Shown here: in pieces, positions 8,175 through 16,493 of the stretch
Numbering within the stretch: the stretch's first letter is position 1
Layout: each line of letters starts with the position of its first letter
Assembly: GCA_016720395.1 (NCBI GenBank)
Contig: JADKKR010000013.1
Coordinates: 49,812-113,811 of the forward strand
Length of the DNA: 64,000 nucleotides
Source of the DNA: Geobacteraceae bacterium
Lineage (GTDB): Bacteria; Desulfobacterota; Desulfuromonadia; Geobacterales; Pseudopelobacteraceae
Reading direction: 5' to 3'
Notes under the pieces: model-generated
Databases searched by the model: none
What the model was told of the DNA's origin: nothing
Seen by the model: the letters and a program-made list of their open reading frames with translations, nothing else
Translations under genes and position numbers: made by a program

Positions 8175-8993
8175 ATGGCATTCGATTATGATAAATGGAT
8201 TCGTCCCGGCAAGCTCCCTCATATCTGGTGTCCCGGCTGTGGCCACGGCATCGTCATGAAGGGCCTGATACGGGCTTTTGAAACCCTGCAGCTCAAAAAG
8301 GAAGATACCGCCCTTGTTTCGGGTATCGGTTGCGCATCACGCCTTCCCGGCTACATTGACTGCTGTACCCTGCACACCGCTCACGGCCGCGCTGCAGCCT
8401 TTGCTACCGGTGTCAAGATGGCCAAACCGGAGATGAACGTGATCCTGGTCGGCGGCGACGGCGACGGTACCGCCATCGGCGGCAACCACTTCATCCACGC
8501 CTGCCGCCGCAACATCGACATGACGTACATCATCATGAACAACTACATCTACGGCATGACCGGTGGACAGTTCTCACCCTGCACGCCGACCGGCCATAAG
8601 GCCTCCACCACCCCTTATGGCAACCCTGATCCCGGCTTCGATATCGCCAAACTGGCCATTGGCGCCGGCGCCACGTTCGTTGCCCGCGGAACAGCCTTCC
8701 ACGCCAACCAGATCGATAAGCTGATTGTCGAGGCCATTCAGCACAAAGGCTTCTCCGTGGTCGAGATCCTGGACGACTGCCCGACGACCTATGGACGCCG
8801 CAACAAATACAAGTCGGTCATTGAGATGATGAACCGCCTCAAAGAAGTTGCCGTTCCCGTCAAGGCCGCCGAGAAGATGACCGCAGAACAGCTGCAGGGC
8901 AAGGTCCTGACCGGTGTTCTTTACAAGGAAGAGAAAGCACATTACACCGACGAGTACGCCAAGGTCATCGAGCGTGCCCGGGCCGCCAAATAA
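8175..8993 (+). CDS. korB: 2-oxoglutarate:ferredoxin oxidoreductase beta subunit
   Basis: TPP-pyrophosphate-binding subunit of the Kor complex, 272 residues. It has the WCPGCGHG opening typical of beta subunits, SGIGCASRLPGY, the HGRAAAFATGVK block and the TPP/Mg motif GDGDGTAIGGNH followed by NNYIYGMTGGQ-SPCTP. It starts two bases after the korA stop, so translation is probably coupled. Confidence 0.95.
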   Translation: MAFDYDKWIRPGKLPHIWCPGCGHGIVMKGLIRAFETLQLKKEDTALVSGIGCASRLPGYIDCCTLHTAHGRAAAFATGVKMAKPEMNVILVGGDGDGTAIGGNHFIHACRRNIDMTYIIMNNYIYGMTGGQFSPCTPTGHKASTTPYGNPDPGFDIAKLAIGAGATFVARGTAFHANQIDKLIVEAIQHKGFSVVEILDDCPTTYGRRNKYKSVIEMMNRLKEVAVPVKAAEKMTAEQLQGKVLTGVLYKEEKAHYTDEYAKVIERARAAK

Positions 8994-9017
8994 TTACAGG
9001 AAAAAGGAGCGATAAAG

Positions 9018-9566
9018 ATGTCACGTTATGAACTCAGATTTTCCGGTGCGGGCGGACAGGGTTTGATTACCGCCGGTATCATCATGGCCAAGGCTGCCTC
9101 CATTTACGAAGGCAAGCAGGCTGTTCAATCACAGAGCTACGGGCCTGAGGCCCGTGGTGGCGCATCGAAATCGGAGGTTATCATTTCCGATGGACCGATC
9201 GATTACCCGAAAGTCACCCAGTGCGATGCGCTGCTGGCCATGACCCAGGAAGCTGCCAACAAGTATTCCCATGACCTCAAGGAAGGCGGCGTTCTGCTGA
9301 TCGACTCCGACCTGGTCAAAATCGTTCCACCCGGGAATTTCAAGACGGTTGCCTTCCCGATCATCAATACAGCCAAGAACGACGTTGGCCGCGAGATCGT
9401 TGCCAATATCGTCGCGCTTGGCGCCATGGTTGCCCTGACCGGCCAGGTAACTCGCGAAAATGCCGAGAAAGCTGTTCTTTCCAGCGTTCCCGAGGCATTT
9501 ATCGAACTGAACAGGAAAGCCTTCAGCATGGGCTATGAAAGAGCCGAGGCTGCTGCCAAAGGCTGA
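9018..9566 (+). CDS. korC: 2-oxoglutarate:ferredoxin oxidoreductase gamma subunit
   Basis: Gamma subunit of the Kor complex (182 residues), with the N-terminal GAGGQGLITAGIIMA motif and the QSYGPEARGGASKSEVIIS block that marks the family. AAAAAGGAGCG precedes the ATG. It is the last gene of the operon and is followed after about 20 bases by a strong terminator. Confidence 0.95.
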   Translation: MSRYELRFSGAGGQGLITAGIIMAKAASIYEGKQAVQSQSYGPEARGGASKSEVIISDGPIDYPKVTQCDALLAMTQEAANKYSHDLKEGGVLLIDSDLVKIVPPGNFKTVAFPIINTAKNDVGREIVANIVALGAMVALTGQVTRENAEKAVLSSVPEAFIELNRKAFSMGYERAEAAAKG

Positions 9567-9589
9567 AAAATTCTCTTGATACAGACTGT

Positions 9590-9629
9590 ACAGAAAGGCC
9601 CGATGCGCGCAAGCATCGGGCCTTTCTGT
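9590..9629 (+). terminator. Strong terminator after korDABC
   Basis: A perfect 17-bp stem, ACAGAAAGGCCCGATGC pairing with its complement at 9613-9629, closes a six-base loop. It lies directly after korC and separates it from the convergent genes on the other strand; the arms can serve as a terminator in both directions. Confidence 0.85.
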
Positions 9630-9716
9630 TGCTGTGAAACCTTTACGGGATAACTATTCAGGATGTATGAAGCCCGGCACTGTAACGACCATGCCTCAGT
9701 GATCCAAACAGCAGGA

Positions 9717-9785
9717 TTACATCGCCTGGGCCTGAACTGCCCACAAAAAAGCCATCACTGCGAGCCCCAGCATCAGCTTCATCAT
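9717..9785 (-). CDS. 22-residue hydrophobic peptide, possible
   Basis: A very short frame reading MMKLMLGLAVMAFLWAVQAQ then AM, preceded by the strong ribosome binding site GGAGGAGAG. It looks like a bare signal peptide (charged start, hydrophobic core, AQA end) with almost nothing after it, as in entericidin-like or membrane micropeptides. It lies 43 bases after the UPF0182 gene on the same strand. The good ribosome binding site supports translation; the small size means it could also be a relic. Confidence 0.35.
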   Translation of the reverse strand: MMKLMLGLAVMAFLWAVQAQAM

Positions 9786-9828
9786 ACTACTCTCCTCCTT
9801 CTTCGGCATTCGTGCGATTATGTTGGTG

Positions 9829-12501
9829 CTACTGCGCCATTCTTTTCAGAACCTGCTCCAGTTTGCGCAACTCATCCCCGTAGCCGGCCCAGTTGCCTTG
9901 ACGTTGCAGGGTGGTTGCCTTTTCATAGATACTCATCGCTTCCTTGGCCAGTTGGGCCGGTGACGCCTTCGGATCCGGCGCAGCCGTGCCGGTGACGGCA
10001 GCAGTTGTTTTTTTGCCGCCGAAGAGCCGTTGCAGGGCCAATTCCAGGTTCTCCTCCATGACCACCTGATCGCCGAAGGCCACTATCACCCGCTTCAATT
10101 CGGGCAGACCGGCCTTGTCGGCGGCAAGGAACAGCGGCTGGACGTAGAGCAGGGATTTCTCGATCGGTATCACCAGCAGGCTGCCGCGGATGACCTCCGA
10201 TCCGCGCTGGTTCCAGAGCGTCAACTGCTGGGAAATGAAGGAGTCCTGATTGATGCGGGCATCGATCTGTTTCGGCCCGTAGATCAGGCGGTCGCGCGGG
10301 AAGGTGTAGGCCCGTATCTTGCCGTAATTTGGTCCGTCACAGCGAGCCGTCAGCCAGGCCGCCAGGTTATCCCGCTTGGAAGGGGTGAACGGCAGCAGCA
10401 GGATGTATTCCTCCACCTTCTCACCCGGTAGCTTCATGATCGTGTAGTAGGGCTCCATCGGCTTGTCGCCCAGGGCCGGTATCTCCCAGAGGTTCTCCTT
10501 GTTGTAGAAGACCTTGGGGTCGGTCATGTGGTAGGCGGCGAACATGGCGGCCTGCAGTTGCAGGAACTGGTGCGGGTAGCGGACATGCTGGCGCAGGTCT
10601 GCCGGCATGGCGCTCATCGGCTTGAAGAGTCCCGGGAACATGCGGCTGTAAGCCTTGATCAGAACATCGTCCGGATCGCTGATGTAGAAGCTGAGCGTGC
10701 CGTCATAGGCATCCACAACCGCCTTGACCGAGTTGCGCATATAGTTGATGCCCCCCTTGAGCGGTTTCGAATAGGGGAGGCGGTCCGAGAAGGTGTAGGC
10801 GTCGATGATCCAGGAGAGCCTGCCGCTGTCCGTAACGACCATGTAGGGGTCTCCGTCGAAACGGAGAAAAGGCGCCACCGCCTTGACTCGCTGGTTGATA
10901 TTGCGGTTGTAGAGGATCCGGCTCTCGGCGGTGATATCCGAAGAGAGCAGGATTTTCTCTGTCTTGAACTTGGCGGCAAACAGCGCTTTTTTGAGGATAG
11001 AATCGATCGGCACCCCGCCATTTCCGGCATAGGTCGTATTGATGTTGCCGGTGGCGGTCGGATAGCTGAATTCCGGAACCTTGGTCTTGACAACCACATA
11101 TGAATTGGACATCTCTCCGAAATAGATCTCGGGTCTGGTGACCTTGATATCGGCCAGGCTGACAGCCGGGATATCCTTGACAAAAAACTCCGGCAGCCCC
11201 TCTTTGCTGATCCGGCTGACCGGACCGAAGGTGATGCCGTTGCCGTGGGTAAAGATCAGCCGTTCGTTGATCCAGTTCTTGCTGGGCAGGTCGGCGTAGG
11301 AAAGTTCGCGCGGCGAGAGCATGACCTGGGTGTACTGGCCGTTCACCTTGTAGCGATCATTGTCCACATCGAAAAACTTGTAGTAGGTCCTGATCTGCTG
11401 TAACTGGCTGTAGGTCTTGAGCAGCGGTGCATGGTCCCAGAGGCGGATGTTCTTGATAGTGGCGTCGTTATTGGCGATGTCGGCTGCGGTCAGCTTGACA
11501 TCGACATCGAAGGGTACGGTCTCGATTTTGTCCAGGTCGTACCCGAAACGGGTGAACTTGAGGTTGTTCTCTATGAAAGGTGTTTCCAGGGCCAGTTCAT
11601 TGGGTGCTACCTTGAATTTCTGCAGGAGTCCCGGATAGACCCGGATGCCGAGGCCATAGACCGCAATCACGATAAACGGCGGCACCAGCGCCAGGCGCCA
11701 GGCGCCTTTCCAGATTCCGACGGCCAGCATGACGCCGGCCAGTGGTGTCAGGAACGTCAGGACCCTGTAGGTCAGAAGGCGGGAGTTTACATCGACATAG
11801 CCTGCGCCGTGAAATGCCCCGTTGCTGGAAAACAGCAGCCTGAAGCTGTCCAGATAGAAGCCGGCCGCGATCGCACAGGCGAAGAACCCTGCCAGGACCG
11901 CAAGATGCCGGCGAACCTTCGTGTCAACCACCGCACCATGCTCCGTCAGGGTGATGCCGCCTCGGACATAATACACCACGGAGGTTATGAGCAGAGTAGC
12001 CAGCAGCATGAAGCTCGCGAAGGCCTTGAGCGCCTCCAGAAAAGGCAGACTGAACAGGTAGAAGCCGATATCCTTGCCGATGACCGGATCGACCGTCCCG
12101 ACGGTAACCTTGTTGATGAATAGAAGCGCATTCTCCCACTGCAGGGCACCCCACTGACCGGCAAACAGAGCCAGGACGGCACAGGTCAAAATGCTCAGCG
12201 GCCTGACAAACCGTAGTATCTCGCCGCGAAGCAGCCTGACACTGCCGGCATTGATGAACATTCCGGCCTCGGGGAACACCGCCCGGTTCGCAACAAGCAG
12301 ATTAATAACTGCAAAGCCGAACAGCAGGGCAGCGAAGAACAGCCCGGCAGTTGTCTGGGAATAGATCGTCGTCATGAACACCGATGAGAAACCGGTCTCG
12401 ACGAAAAAGAGCCAATCGGTGTAGAAATTCAGCAGGTACGCAAAGACCGGAAAAATCACGGAGACAACGACCAGAATGAGAATGAACCTGTTTTTAAGCA
12501 T
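9829..12501 (-). CDS. UPF0182 family large membrane protein
   Basis: An 890-residue member of the UPF0182/COG1615 family, widespread and of unknown function. The first about 300 residues contain seven predicted membrane spans (first at 7-27, NRFILILVVVSVIFPVFAYL). The remainder is a large extracytoplasmic domain with the family blocks NNLKFTRFGYDLD, PFLRFDGDPYMVV and IDAYTFSDRLPYS. The C-terminal 60 residues contain an Ala/Thr/Pro linker and a helical end (AMSIYEKATTLQRQGNW). AAAGGGG precedes the ATG. The gene is followed downstream by the possible micropeptide and preceded by a small membrane protein on the same strand, so these may be one operon. Confidence 0.9.
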   Translation of the reverse strand: MLKNRFILILVVVSVIFPVFAYLLNFYTDWLFFVETGFSSVFMTTIYSQTTAGLFFAALLFGFAVINLLVANRAVFPEAGMFINAGSVRLLRGEILRFVRPLSILTCAVLALFAGQWGALQWENALLFINKVTVGTVDPVIGKDIGFYLFSLPFLEALKAFASFMLLATLLITSVVYYVRGGITLTEHGAVVDTKVRRHLAVLAGFFACAIAAGFYLDSFRLLFSSNGAFHGAGYVDVNSRLLTYRVLTFLTPLAGVMLAVGIWKGAWRLALVPPFIVIAVYGLGIRVYPGLLQKFKVAPNELALETPFIENNLKFTRFGYDLDKIETVPFDVDVKLTAADIANNDATIKNIRLWDHAPLLKTYSQLQQIRTYYKFFDVDNDRYKVNGQYTQVMLSPRELSYADLPSKNWINERLIFTHGNGITFGPVSRISKEGLPEFFVKDIPAVSLADIKVTRPEIYFGEMSNSYVVVKTKVPEFSYPTATGNINTTYAGNGGVPIDSILKKALFAAKFKTEKILLSSDITAESRILYNRNINQRVKAVAPFLRFDGDPYMVVTDSGRLSWIIDAYTFSDRLPYSKPLKGGINYMRNSVKAVVDAYDGTLSFYISDPDDVLIKAYSRMFPGLFKPMSAMPADLRQHVRYPHQFLQLQAAMFAAYHMTDPKVFYNKENLWEIPALGDKPMEPYYTIMKLPGEKVEEYILLLPFTPSKRDNLAAWLTARCDGPNYGKIRAYTFPRDRLIYGPKQIDARINQDSFISQQLTLWNQRGSEVIRGSLLVIPIEKSLLYVQPLFLAADKAGLPELKRVIVAFGDQVVMEENLELALQRLFGGKKTTAAVTGTAAPDPKASPAQLAKEAMSIYEKATTLQRQGNWAGYGDELRKLEQVLKRMAQ

Positions 12502-12531
12502 AGGTTACCCCTTTGTGAATCTCATCGAATT

Positions 12532-12972
12532 TCATTGGCGGTTATACGGGAAGGAGGGGCTGTCCGTTCTTCTTTTCTTGATATACCGGTAGATGAGATA
12601 ACCGATCCCGGCCAGCAGGGCTATCTCAAACAGGCCGATGCCGCCCCCGCCGCCCGTGCCGCCCGTGCCGGCCCCGGCGAAGCTGCTGAAAAGCATGCTT
12701 CCCAGCATACCTCCCATCATCCCCCCGGCCATGTTCCGCATGAACCCGCCGCCGGCCTGCTGCTGTAAGGGACCGGGGGCCGGAGCCATCTGCTGGCGTG
12801 GCTGGCCGGACTGGGTTGACGGGCTGGCCGGCCGGGAATAGCTGCGGGAGCTGCGGCTGCCCATGGAGCGGCTGCCTCCGGCCCTGGCTTCGGCGTTCAG
12901 CTCAAGCACGGTGATGCTTAGAAAGAGAACGGCCGCTGCGACAGTAAAAAACTTAACAAAGTGCTTTCTCAC
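12532..12972 (-). CDS. Glycine-rich membrane protein with signal sequence
   Basis: A 146-residue protein with an N-terminal signal sequence or signal anchor (residues 5-28), a Ser/Arg-rich stretch (GSRSMGSRSSRSYSRPA), a Pro/Gln linker, a Gly/Met-rich segment (NMAGGMMGGMLGSMLF), and a membrane span at about 113-131 followed by the basic YIKKRRTD. This arrangement matches the N-terminal half of bacterial Tim44-like proteins, but the Tim44 domain itself is missing. The start codon is GTG with GAGGAG upstream. It lies 30 bases before the UPF0182 gene and is probably co-transcribed with it. Confidence 0.7.
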   Translation of the reverse strand: MRKHFVKFFTVAAAVLFLSITVLELNAEARAGGSRSMGSRSSRSYSRPASPSTQSGQPRQQMAPAPGPLQQQAGGGFMRNMAGGMMGGMLGSMLFSSFAGAGTGGTGGGGGIGLFEIALLAGIGYLIYRYIKKRRTDSPSFPYNRQ

Positions 12973-13033
12973 GTGTATCTCCTCGGTTGGTCGCCGCCGG
13001 GGGGGGCCGGAGGCGGGTGACGTATCCTGAAAA

Positions 13034-13783
13034 TCAGGGTTCAGTGGAATTCTCCAGATGCGGCTGATGGAGTTTTACCGGCGTCCCGCGACGCTGCCTC
13101 AGGTTGAGCATCTCAACCAGCACCGAGAAGGCCATGGCGAAATAGATGTATCCCTTGGGTATGTGCATGTCGAAGCCGTCGCCGATCAGCGCAACGCCGA
13201 TCAGGAGCAGAAAGCTCAAGGCCAGCATCTTGATGGTCGGGTGCTTCTCTACGAAGGCACTGATCTTTCCCGAGAAGAGCATCATGAACGCGACGGCGAT
13301 TACCACCGCTGCTACCATGACGGCCAGCTGGCTGGCCATCCCCAGGGCGGTAATGATCGAGTCAAGCGAGAATACAATGTCCAGCAGCAGGATTTGGACA
13401 ATCACCGCGCCGAAGGTTGCCCCGACACGAGCTGATGATACCGCTTCTTCACCCTCCAGTTTCTCGTGGATCTCCATGGTGCTTTTCCAGAGCAGAAACA
13501 GGCCGCCGGAGATCAGGATCAGGTCGCGACCGGAGATCTCGTTGCCCAGTACTGAAAACAGCGGTGAGGTCAGTCCCATCAGCCAGGTTAGCGAAAACAG
13601 CAGCGCAATGCGGATAAACATCGCCAGGCCAAGGCCGACCAGTCGGGCCTTCTCCTGCTGATGGGCCGGGAGTTTGCTGGCCTGGATGGAGATAAAGATA
13701 ATATTGTCAATCCCGAGTACGATTTCCAGTGCGCTCAGCGTCACCAGCGCCATCCAGACCTGCGGATCCGTCAACCACTCCAT
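13034..13783 (-). CDS. TerC-family integral membrane protein
   Basis: A 249-residue TerC/Alx family protein with seven or more membrane spans. The two family motifs that carry membrane-embedded acidic residues are seen: LEIVLGIDNIIFISI (residues about 20-34) and LLDIVFSLDSIITALG (about 133-148). Members of this family act in metal homeostasis; Alx and MntP-linked relatives respond to manganese. A yybP-ykoY element lies upstream, across a small ribbon-helix-helix gene, which argues that this protein handles Mn(II) here. AAAGGAGG precedes the ATG. Confidence 0.9.
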   Translation of the reverse strand: MEWLTDPQVWMALVTLSALEIVLGIDNIIFISIQASKLPAHQQEKARLVGLGLAMFIRIALLFSLTWLMGLTSPLFSVLGNEISGRDLILISGGLFLLWKSTMEIHEKLEGEEAVSSARVGATFGAVIVQILLLDIVFSLDSIITALGMASQLAVMVAAVVIAVAFMMLFSGKISAFVEKHPTIKMLALSFLLLIGVALIGDGFDMHIPKGYIYFAMAFSVLVEMLNLRQRRGTPVKLHQPHLENSTEP

Positions 13784-13818
13784 ACGTGCTGCCTCCTTTA
13801 TTATTGTTTGTTAAGCTG

Positions 13819-14040
13819 CTATTCCATGCACAGTTTGCGTCGTTTGCTGCTCCACAGATCAATTGCCTCTCTCATGATCTCGGAGATGCTTTTGGAAGTG
13901 GTCTTGGTCAGCTTTTCCAGTGCCTTTTTTTCATTGTCGTTTATGCGCAGTGAAATGACATTCTGCAACTGCTCGGTCCTGTTTTTTTTGCTTCTGGATG
14001 TTTTTGCTTCCCTGTGGGCGTGGTTTCTGGTGTTCGGCAT
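13819..14040 (-). CDS. Ribbon-helix-helix DNA-binding protein (CopG/MetJ type)
   Basis: A 73-residue basic protein. Residues about 1-24 form a Lys/Arg-rich tail; residues about 28-66 (VISLRINDNEKKALEKL and SKSISEIMREAIDLW) fit a ribbon-helix-helix fold: a short beta strand of alternating residues, then two helices. The start has AGGAGG six bases upstream. It sits between the riboswitch and terC, so its own expression should depend on manganese. Targets are unknown; autoregulation of this locus or control of other manganese genes is possible. No toxin partner is visible. Confidence 0.75.
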   Translation of the reverse strand: MPNTRNHAHREAKTSRSKKNRTEQLQNVISLRINDNEKKALEKLTKTTSKSISEIMREAIDLWSSKRRKLCME

Positions 14041-14105
14041 GGTTTCCTCCTGTGTTATATGTCGGGACAGTGCCGTCCCGGGGGCTCGGCTGATCTGCCG
14101 GAGGT

Positions 14106-14247
14106 AAAAAAAAGACCTTTACCCACGGCGGATTACGCATGGATAAAGGTCTTGCCTGCGATATATATCGTTCCCGGTCCGAGTCTTGCGACTGTGTTGA
14201 CGGACGTGGGATCAGCCATGTCTCTAGCTGATAGCTACTCCCCTTTA
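14106..14247 (-). ncRNA. yybP-ykoY manganese riboswitch with terminator
   Basis: Read on the minus strand, the element starts with TAAAGGGGAGTAGC (14247 downward), has GTCAACA and GGACCGGGAACGAT in the middle and ends GGCAAGACCTTTA (to 14144). These are the conserved blocks of the yybP-ykoY Mn(II) aptamer. The 3' part AAGACCTTTA (14153-14144) can pair either with TAAAGG at the 5' end (helix P1) or with TAAAGGTCTT (14121-14112) to form a terminator followed by eight T residues. The pairings exclude each other, so metal binding should stabilise P1, break the terminator and switch on the ribbon-helix-helix and terC genes. Confidence 0.9.
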
Positions 14248-14378
14248 TGAAGTGCTACTCTAGTTTGATTTCTTCCCGTCTGTCAAGCGGATTTTACTTT
14301 CAGCCGATCTCAAGGTAGAAATTGATTTATTAAGACTCTATTTTCAGATAGGGTAACGTATGAATCCATCACGTCAGA

Positions 14379-14822
14379 ATGAGACCTATGCTACAGGATA
14401 GTCCGGGAGCGACCAACAAACACGTCAAGAGTAAGCTTCTGCGCTGGATGCTGATCTGCTGCGGATGGTGTTCCATTGCTGCCGGGGTGGTTGGAATTTT
14501 CCTCCCGATTGTACCGACAGTGCCGTTCCTGCTGCTGGCTGCCGCCTGTTTTGCCAGAAGTTCCCCGCAGTTCCATAGCTGGCTGCTCGAGCATGACCAA
14601 CTGGGACCGCTGATCCGGGATTACCTGACGAGCGGCGCTATTCCGCTGCGGGTCAAGAGGACGGCAATAGGCATGGTGTGGGTATCCTTTCCCGTCTCGG
14701 CGTTTCTTTTTGCACCGGCTGTATGGCTCAAGGCTGCGCTGATTGCTGTCGCAGCCGTTGTAACCCTGTATCTTCTCCGCCTGCCGACAATCCCGCCGTC
14801 TGGAGATGACTATCACTACTGA
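14379..14822 (+). CDS. DUF454 (YbaN-like) small membrane protein
   Basis: A 147-residue inner-membrane protein of the DUF454/YbaN family. The family block LPIVPTVPFLLLAAACFARSS is complete (quoted in part), followed by FHSWLLEHDQLGPLIRDY and two further membrane spans near 96-135. Function unknown. ATG 14388 is an alternative start. No good ribosome binding site is seen at either, so the exact start is unsure. It is divergent from the riboswitch-controlled unit and precedes the esterase gene by a few bases. Confidence 0.85.
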   Translation: MRPMLQDSPGATNKHVKSKLLRWMLICCGWCSIAAGVVGIFLPIVPTVPFLLLAAACFARSSPQFHSWLLEHDQLGPLIRDYLTSGAIPLRVKRTAIGMVWVSFPVSAFLFAPAVWLKAALIAVAAVVTLYLLRLPTIPPSGDDYHY

Positions 14823-14839
14823 ATCAAGGGGTGTGTGAA

Positions 14840-15466
14840 GTGCGATCCTTGTGTAACGTTCTCTGTGTGGTCACGATACTTGCAACCACTCTGCTGTCGG
14901 CCGCCTGCAGCACGGTACCTCAGCTGGCACCGCTGGCTGCAGATGCCACGATCCTGGCATTCGGCGACAGCCTCACCGCAGGTACCGGCGCCGGCGATGC
15001 GGAGAGCTATCCGGCGGTGCTGTCCCGCCTGACCGGCCGCAAGGTGGTCAATGCCGGTGTGCCGGGCGAGGTTTCAGCGGTCGGCCTGCTACGGCTGCCG
15101 GAACTGCTCGATCGGGAACGGCCCGCCCTGCTGATCCTCTGTCATGGCGGCAACGACCTGCTTGCCCGGCAGGACCAGCGGATGATCGCCGAGAATCTGC
15201 GGAACATGCTGCGTCTCGCCAGCGAACGTGGCATACCGGTGCTGCTGGTGGCTGTCCCGGCGCCGGGTCTTGCGCTGAAGCCTCCAGCCCTGTACGAAGA
15301 GCTGTCCATTGAATTCCGGATACCCCTCGAACGCAAGGCCCTGGCGCACATCCTGGCAAAAAACAGCCTCAAGTCCGATTATATCCACCCCAACGCTGCC
15401 GGTTACCGGCTGTTGGCCGAGGCTGTGGCCGAGCTGCTGAAAAAAAGCGGAGCGCTGCCATCGTGA
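14840..15466 (+). CDS. SGNH/GDSL esterase lipoprotein (TesA-like)
   Basis: A serine esterase or lysophospholipase of the SGNH family, about 208 residues. All four signature blocks are present: GDSLTAGTG with the nucleophile Ser, the oxyanion Gly in NAGVPGE, the Asn block GGNDLL, and the catalytic Asp/His in DYIHPNAAGY. The N-terminus is a lipoprotein signal ending LLSAAC. I prefer the GTG at 14840 because AAGGGG lies eight bases upstream; the GTG at 14831 would overlap that site. It should act in the periplasm, on fatty acyl esters or acyl-thioesters. Confidence 0.88.
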   Translation: MRSLCNVLCVVTILATTLLSAACSTVPQLAPLAADATILAFGDSLTAGTGAGDAESYPAVLSRLTGRKVVNAGVPGEVSAVGLLRLPELLDRERPALLILCHGGNDLLARQDQRMIAENLRNMLRLASERGIPVLLVAVPAPGLALKPPALYEELSIEFRIPLERKALAHILAKNSLKSDYIHPNAAGYRLLAEAVAELLKKSGALPS

Positions 15467-15496
15467 AATTTTAACACACTGATCAAGGGAGTCATT

Positions 15497-15937
15497 ATGA
15501 ACTATCTCGACACGCTCTACCGGTTGGCGGTCAGCCTGTGGGCGGGTGGCAATGCCATCTTTACACTGATGCTGACTCCGATCCTCTTCAAAACCGAGAG
15601 CCGCGACATTGCCGGACGCATCGTCGGCAACCTGTTTCCCGGATATTTCCGTTGGGGAATGGCCTGTGGTGTGATCGCGCTGGTCTGTCGTCTGGCCGGC
15701 CGTGGTTTTGAACCCAAGCTACCGGTGATCGTGCTGGCTGCCATGCTGGCGGTTTCATCCTTCCAGGCCTTCTATGTGGAACCGCGCGCTGCTGAGTTGA
15801 AACGACAGATAGTCTCGTTTGAGACGACCAGCAAGGATGATCCGCTGCGGAAGCAGTTCTCGAAACTTCACGGTGTTTCAGCGGTCTGCAATCTGGCCGT
15901 GCTGGCAGGCGGGGTGCTGCTGGTGGTGCTGCCGTAG
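15497..15937 (+). CDS. DUF4149 membrane protein (TMEM205-like)
   Basis: A 146-residue protein with four predicted membrane spans. The first helix YRLAVSLWAGGNAIFTLMLTP, the FPGYFRWG motif in the loop and the VEPRAAELK segment before a C-terminal span match DUF4149. Function unknown. AAGGGAG precedes the ATG. It lies 30 bases after the esterase gene and may be part of the same transcript. Confidence 0.8.
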   Translation: MNYLDTLYRLAVSLWAGGNAIFTLMLTPILFKTESRDIAGRIVGNLFPGYFRWGMACGVIALVCRLAGRGFEPKLPVIVLAAMLAVSSFQAFYVEPRAAELKRQIVSFETTSKDDPLRKQFSKLHGVSAVCNLAVLAGGVLLVVLP

Positions 15938-16031
15938 GTTCAAGCCAATGCCCTTGAAGTGCTGAGTTCCGGTGGGCTTGTTGATTCAAAAGCGTTTACA
16001 ACCGAAGCCGCTTTGCTTATCATGCAGACCC

Positions 16032-16493
16032 ATGCCGCTGCAGACAAACCCCGACATTCGCACGATGACTATAGCAGACCTGGACGATATCCTTGTCATC
16101 GAGCAGGCCTCATTCATGACGCCCTGGAAACGGGAACATTTCGAGGCCGAAGTGTCGGGCGACTATTCTTTCCCGTTTGTGGCTGAAACTGGCGGGAGGG
16201 TTGTCGGCTATGTCTGTCTGCAGTCCCTGTTCGAAGAGGCTCAGATTCTCAACATTGCCGTTTCGCCGGAACACCGTGGTCAAGGTTTTGCCAGGGCCCT
16301 GCTGGTGCATGCCTGTGGGGTAGCGCGTGACAGGAATGCTGATCGCCTGGCCCTGGAGGTCCGGAAGTCCAGCCATGAGGCCATTGGACTCTACCTCGGT
16401 TCAGGCTTCAGGCAGGTCGGGATCCGCAGGAATTATTATGAAGCTTCCGAAGATGCGATATTGATGGAAAAAAATCTCAAGGAGACAACTTGA
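16032..16493 (+). CDS. rimI: Ribosomal protein S18 alanine N-acetyltransferase
   Basis: GNAT acetyltransferase that modifies the N-terminal alanine of ribosomal protein S18. The acetyl-CoA motif is complete (ILNIAVSPEHRGQGFARALL, with RGQGFA as the pyrophosphate loop), and the C-terminal block EVRKSSHEAIGLYLGSGF-x4-RRNYY is diagnostic of RimI. I start at ATG 16032 (about 153 residues, near the usual length); a GTG at 15972 and ATG 16065 are also in frame. The end overlaps the pyrK start as TGATG. Confidence 0.87.
   Translation: MPLQTNPDIRTMTIADLDDILVIEQASFMTPWKREHFEAEVSGDYSFPFVAETGGRVVGYVCLQSLFEEAQILNIAVSPEHRGQGFARALLVHACGVARDRNADRLALEVRKSSHEAIGLYLGSGFRQVGIRRNYYEASEDAILMEKNLKETT

Noticed and set aside
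11431..12123. Plus-strand open frame of 230 codons inside the UPF0182 gene
   Set aside because: Mirrors the minus-strand UPF0182 coding sequence; no ribosome binding site or recognisable domain.
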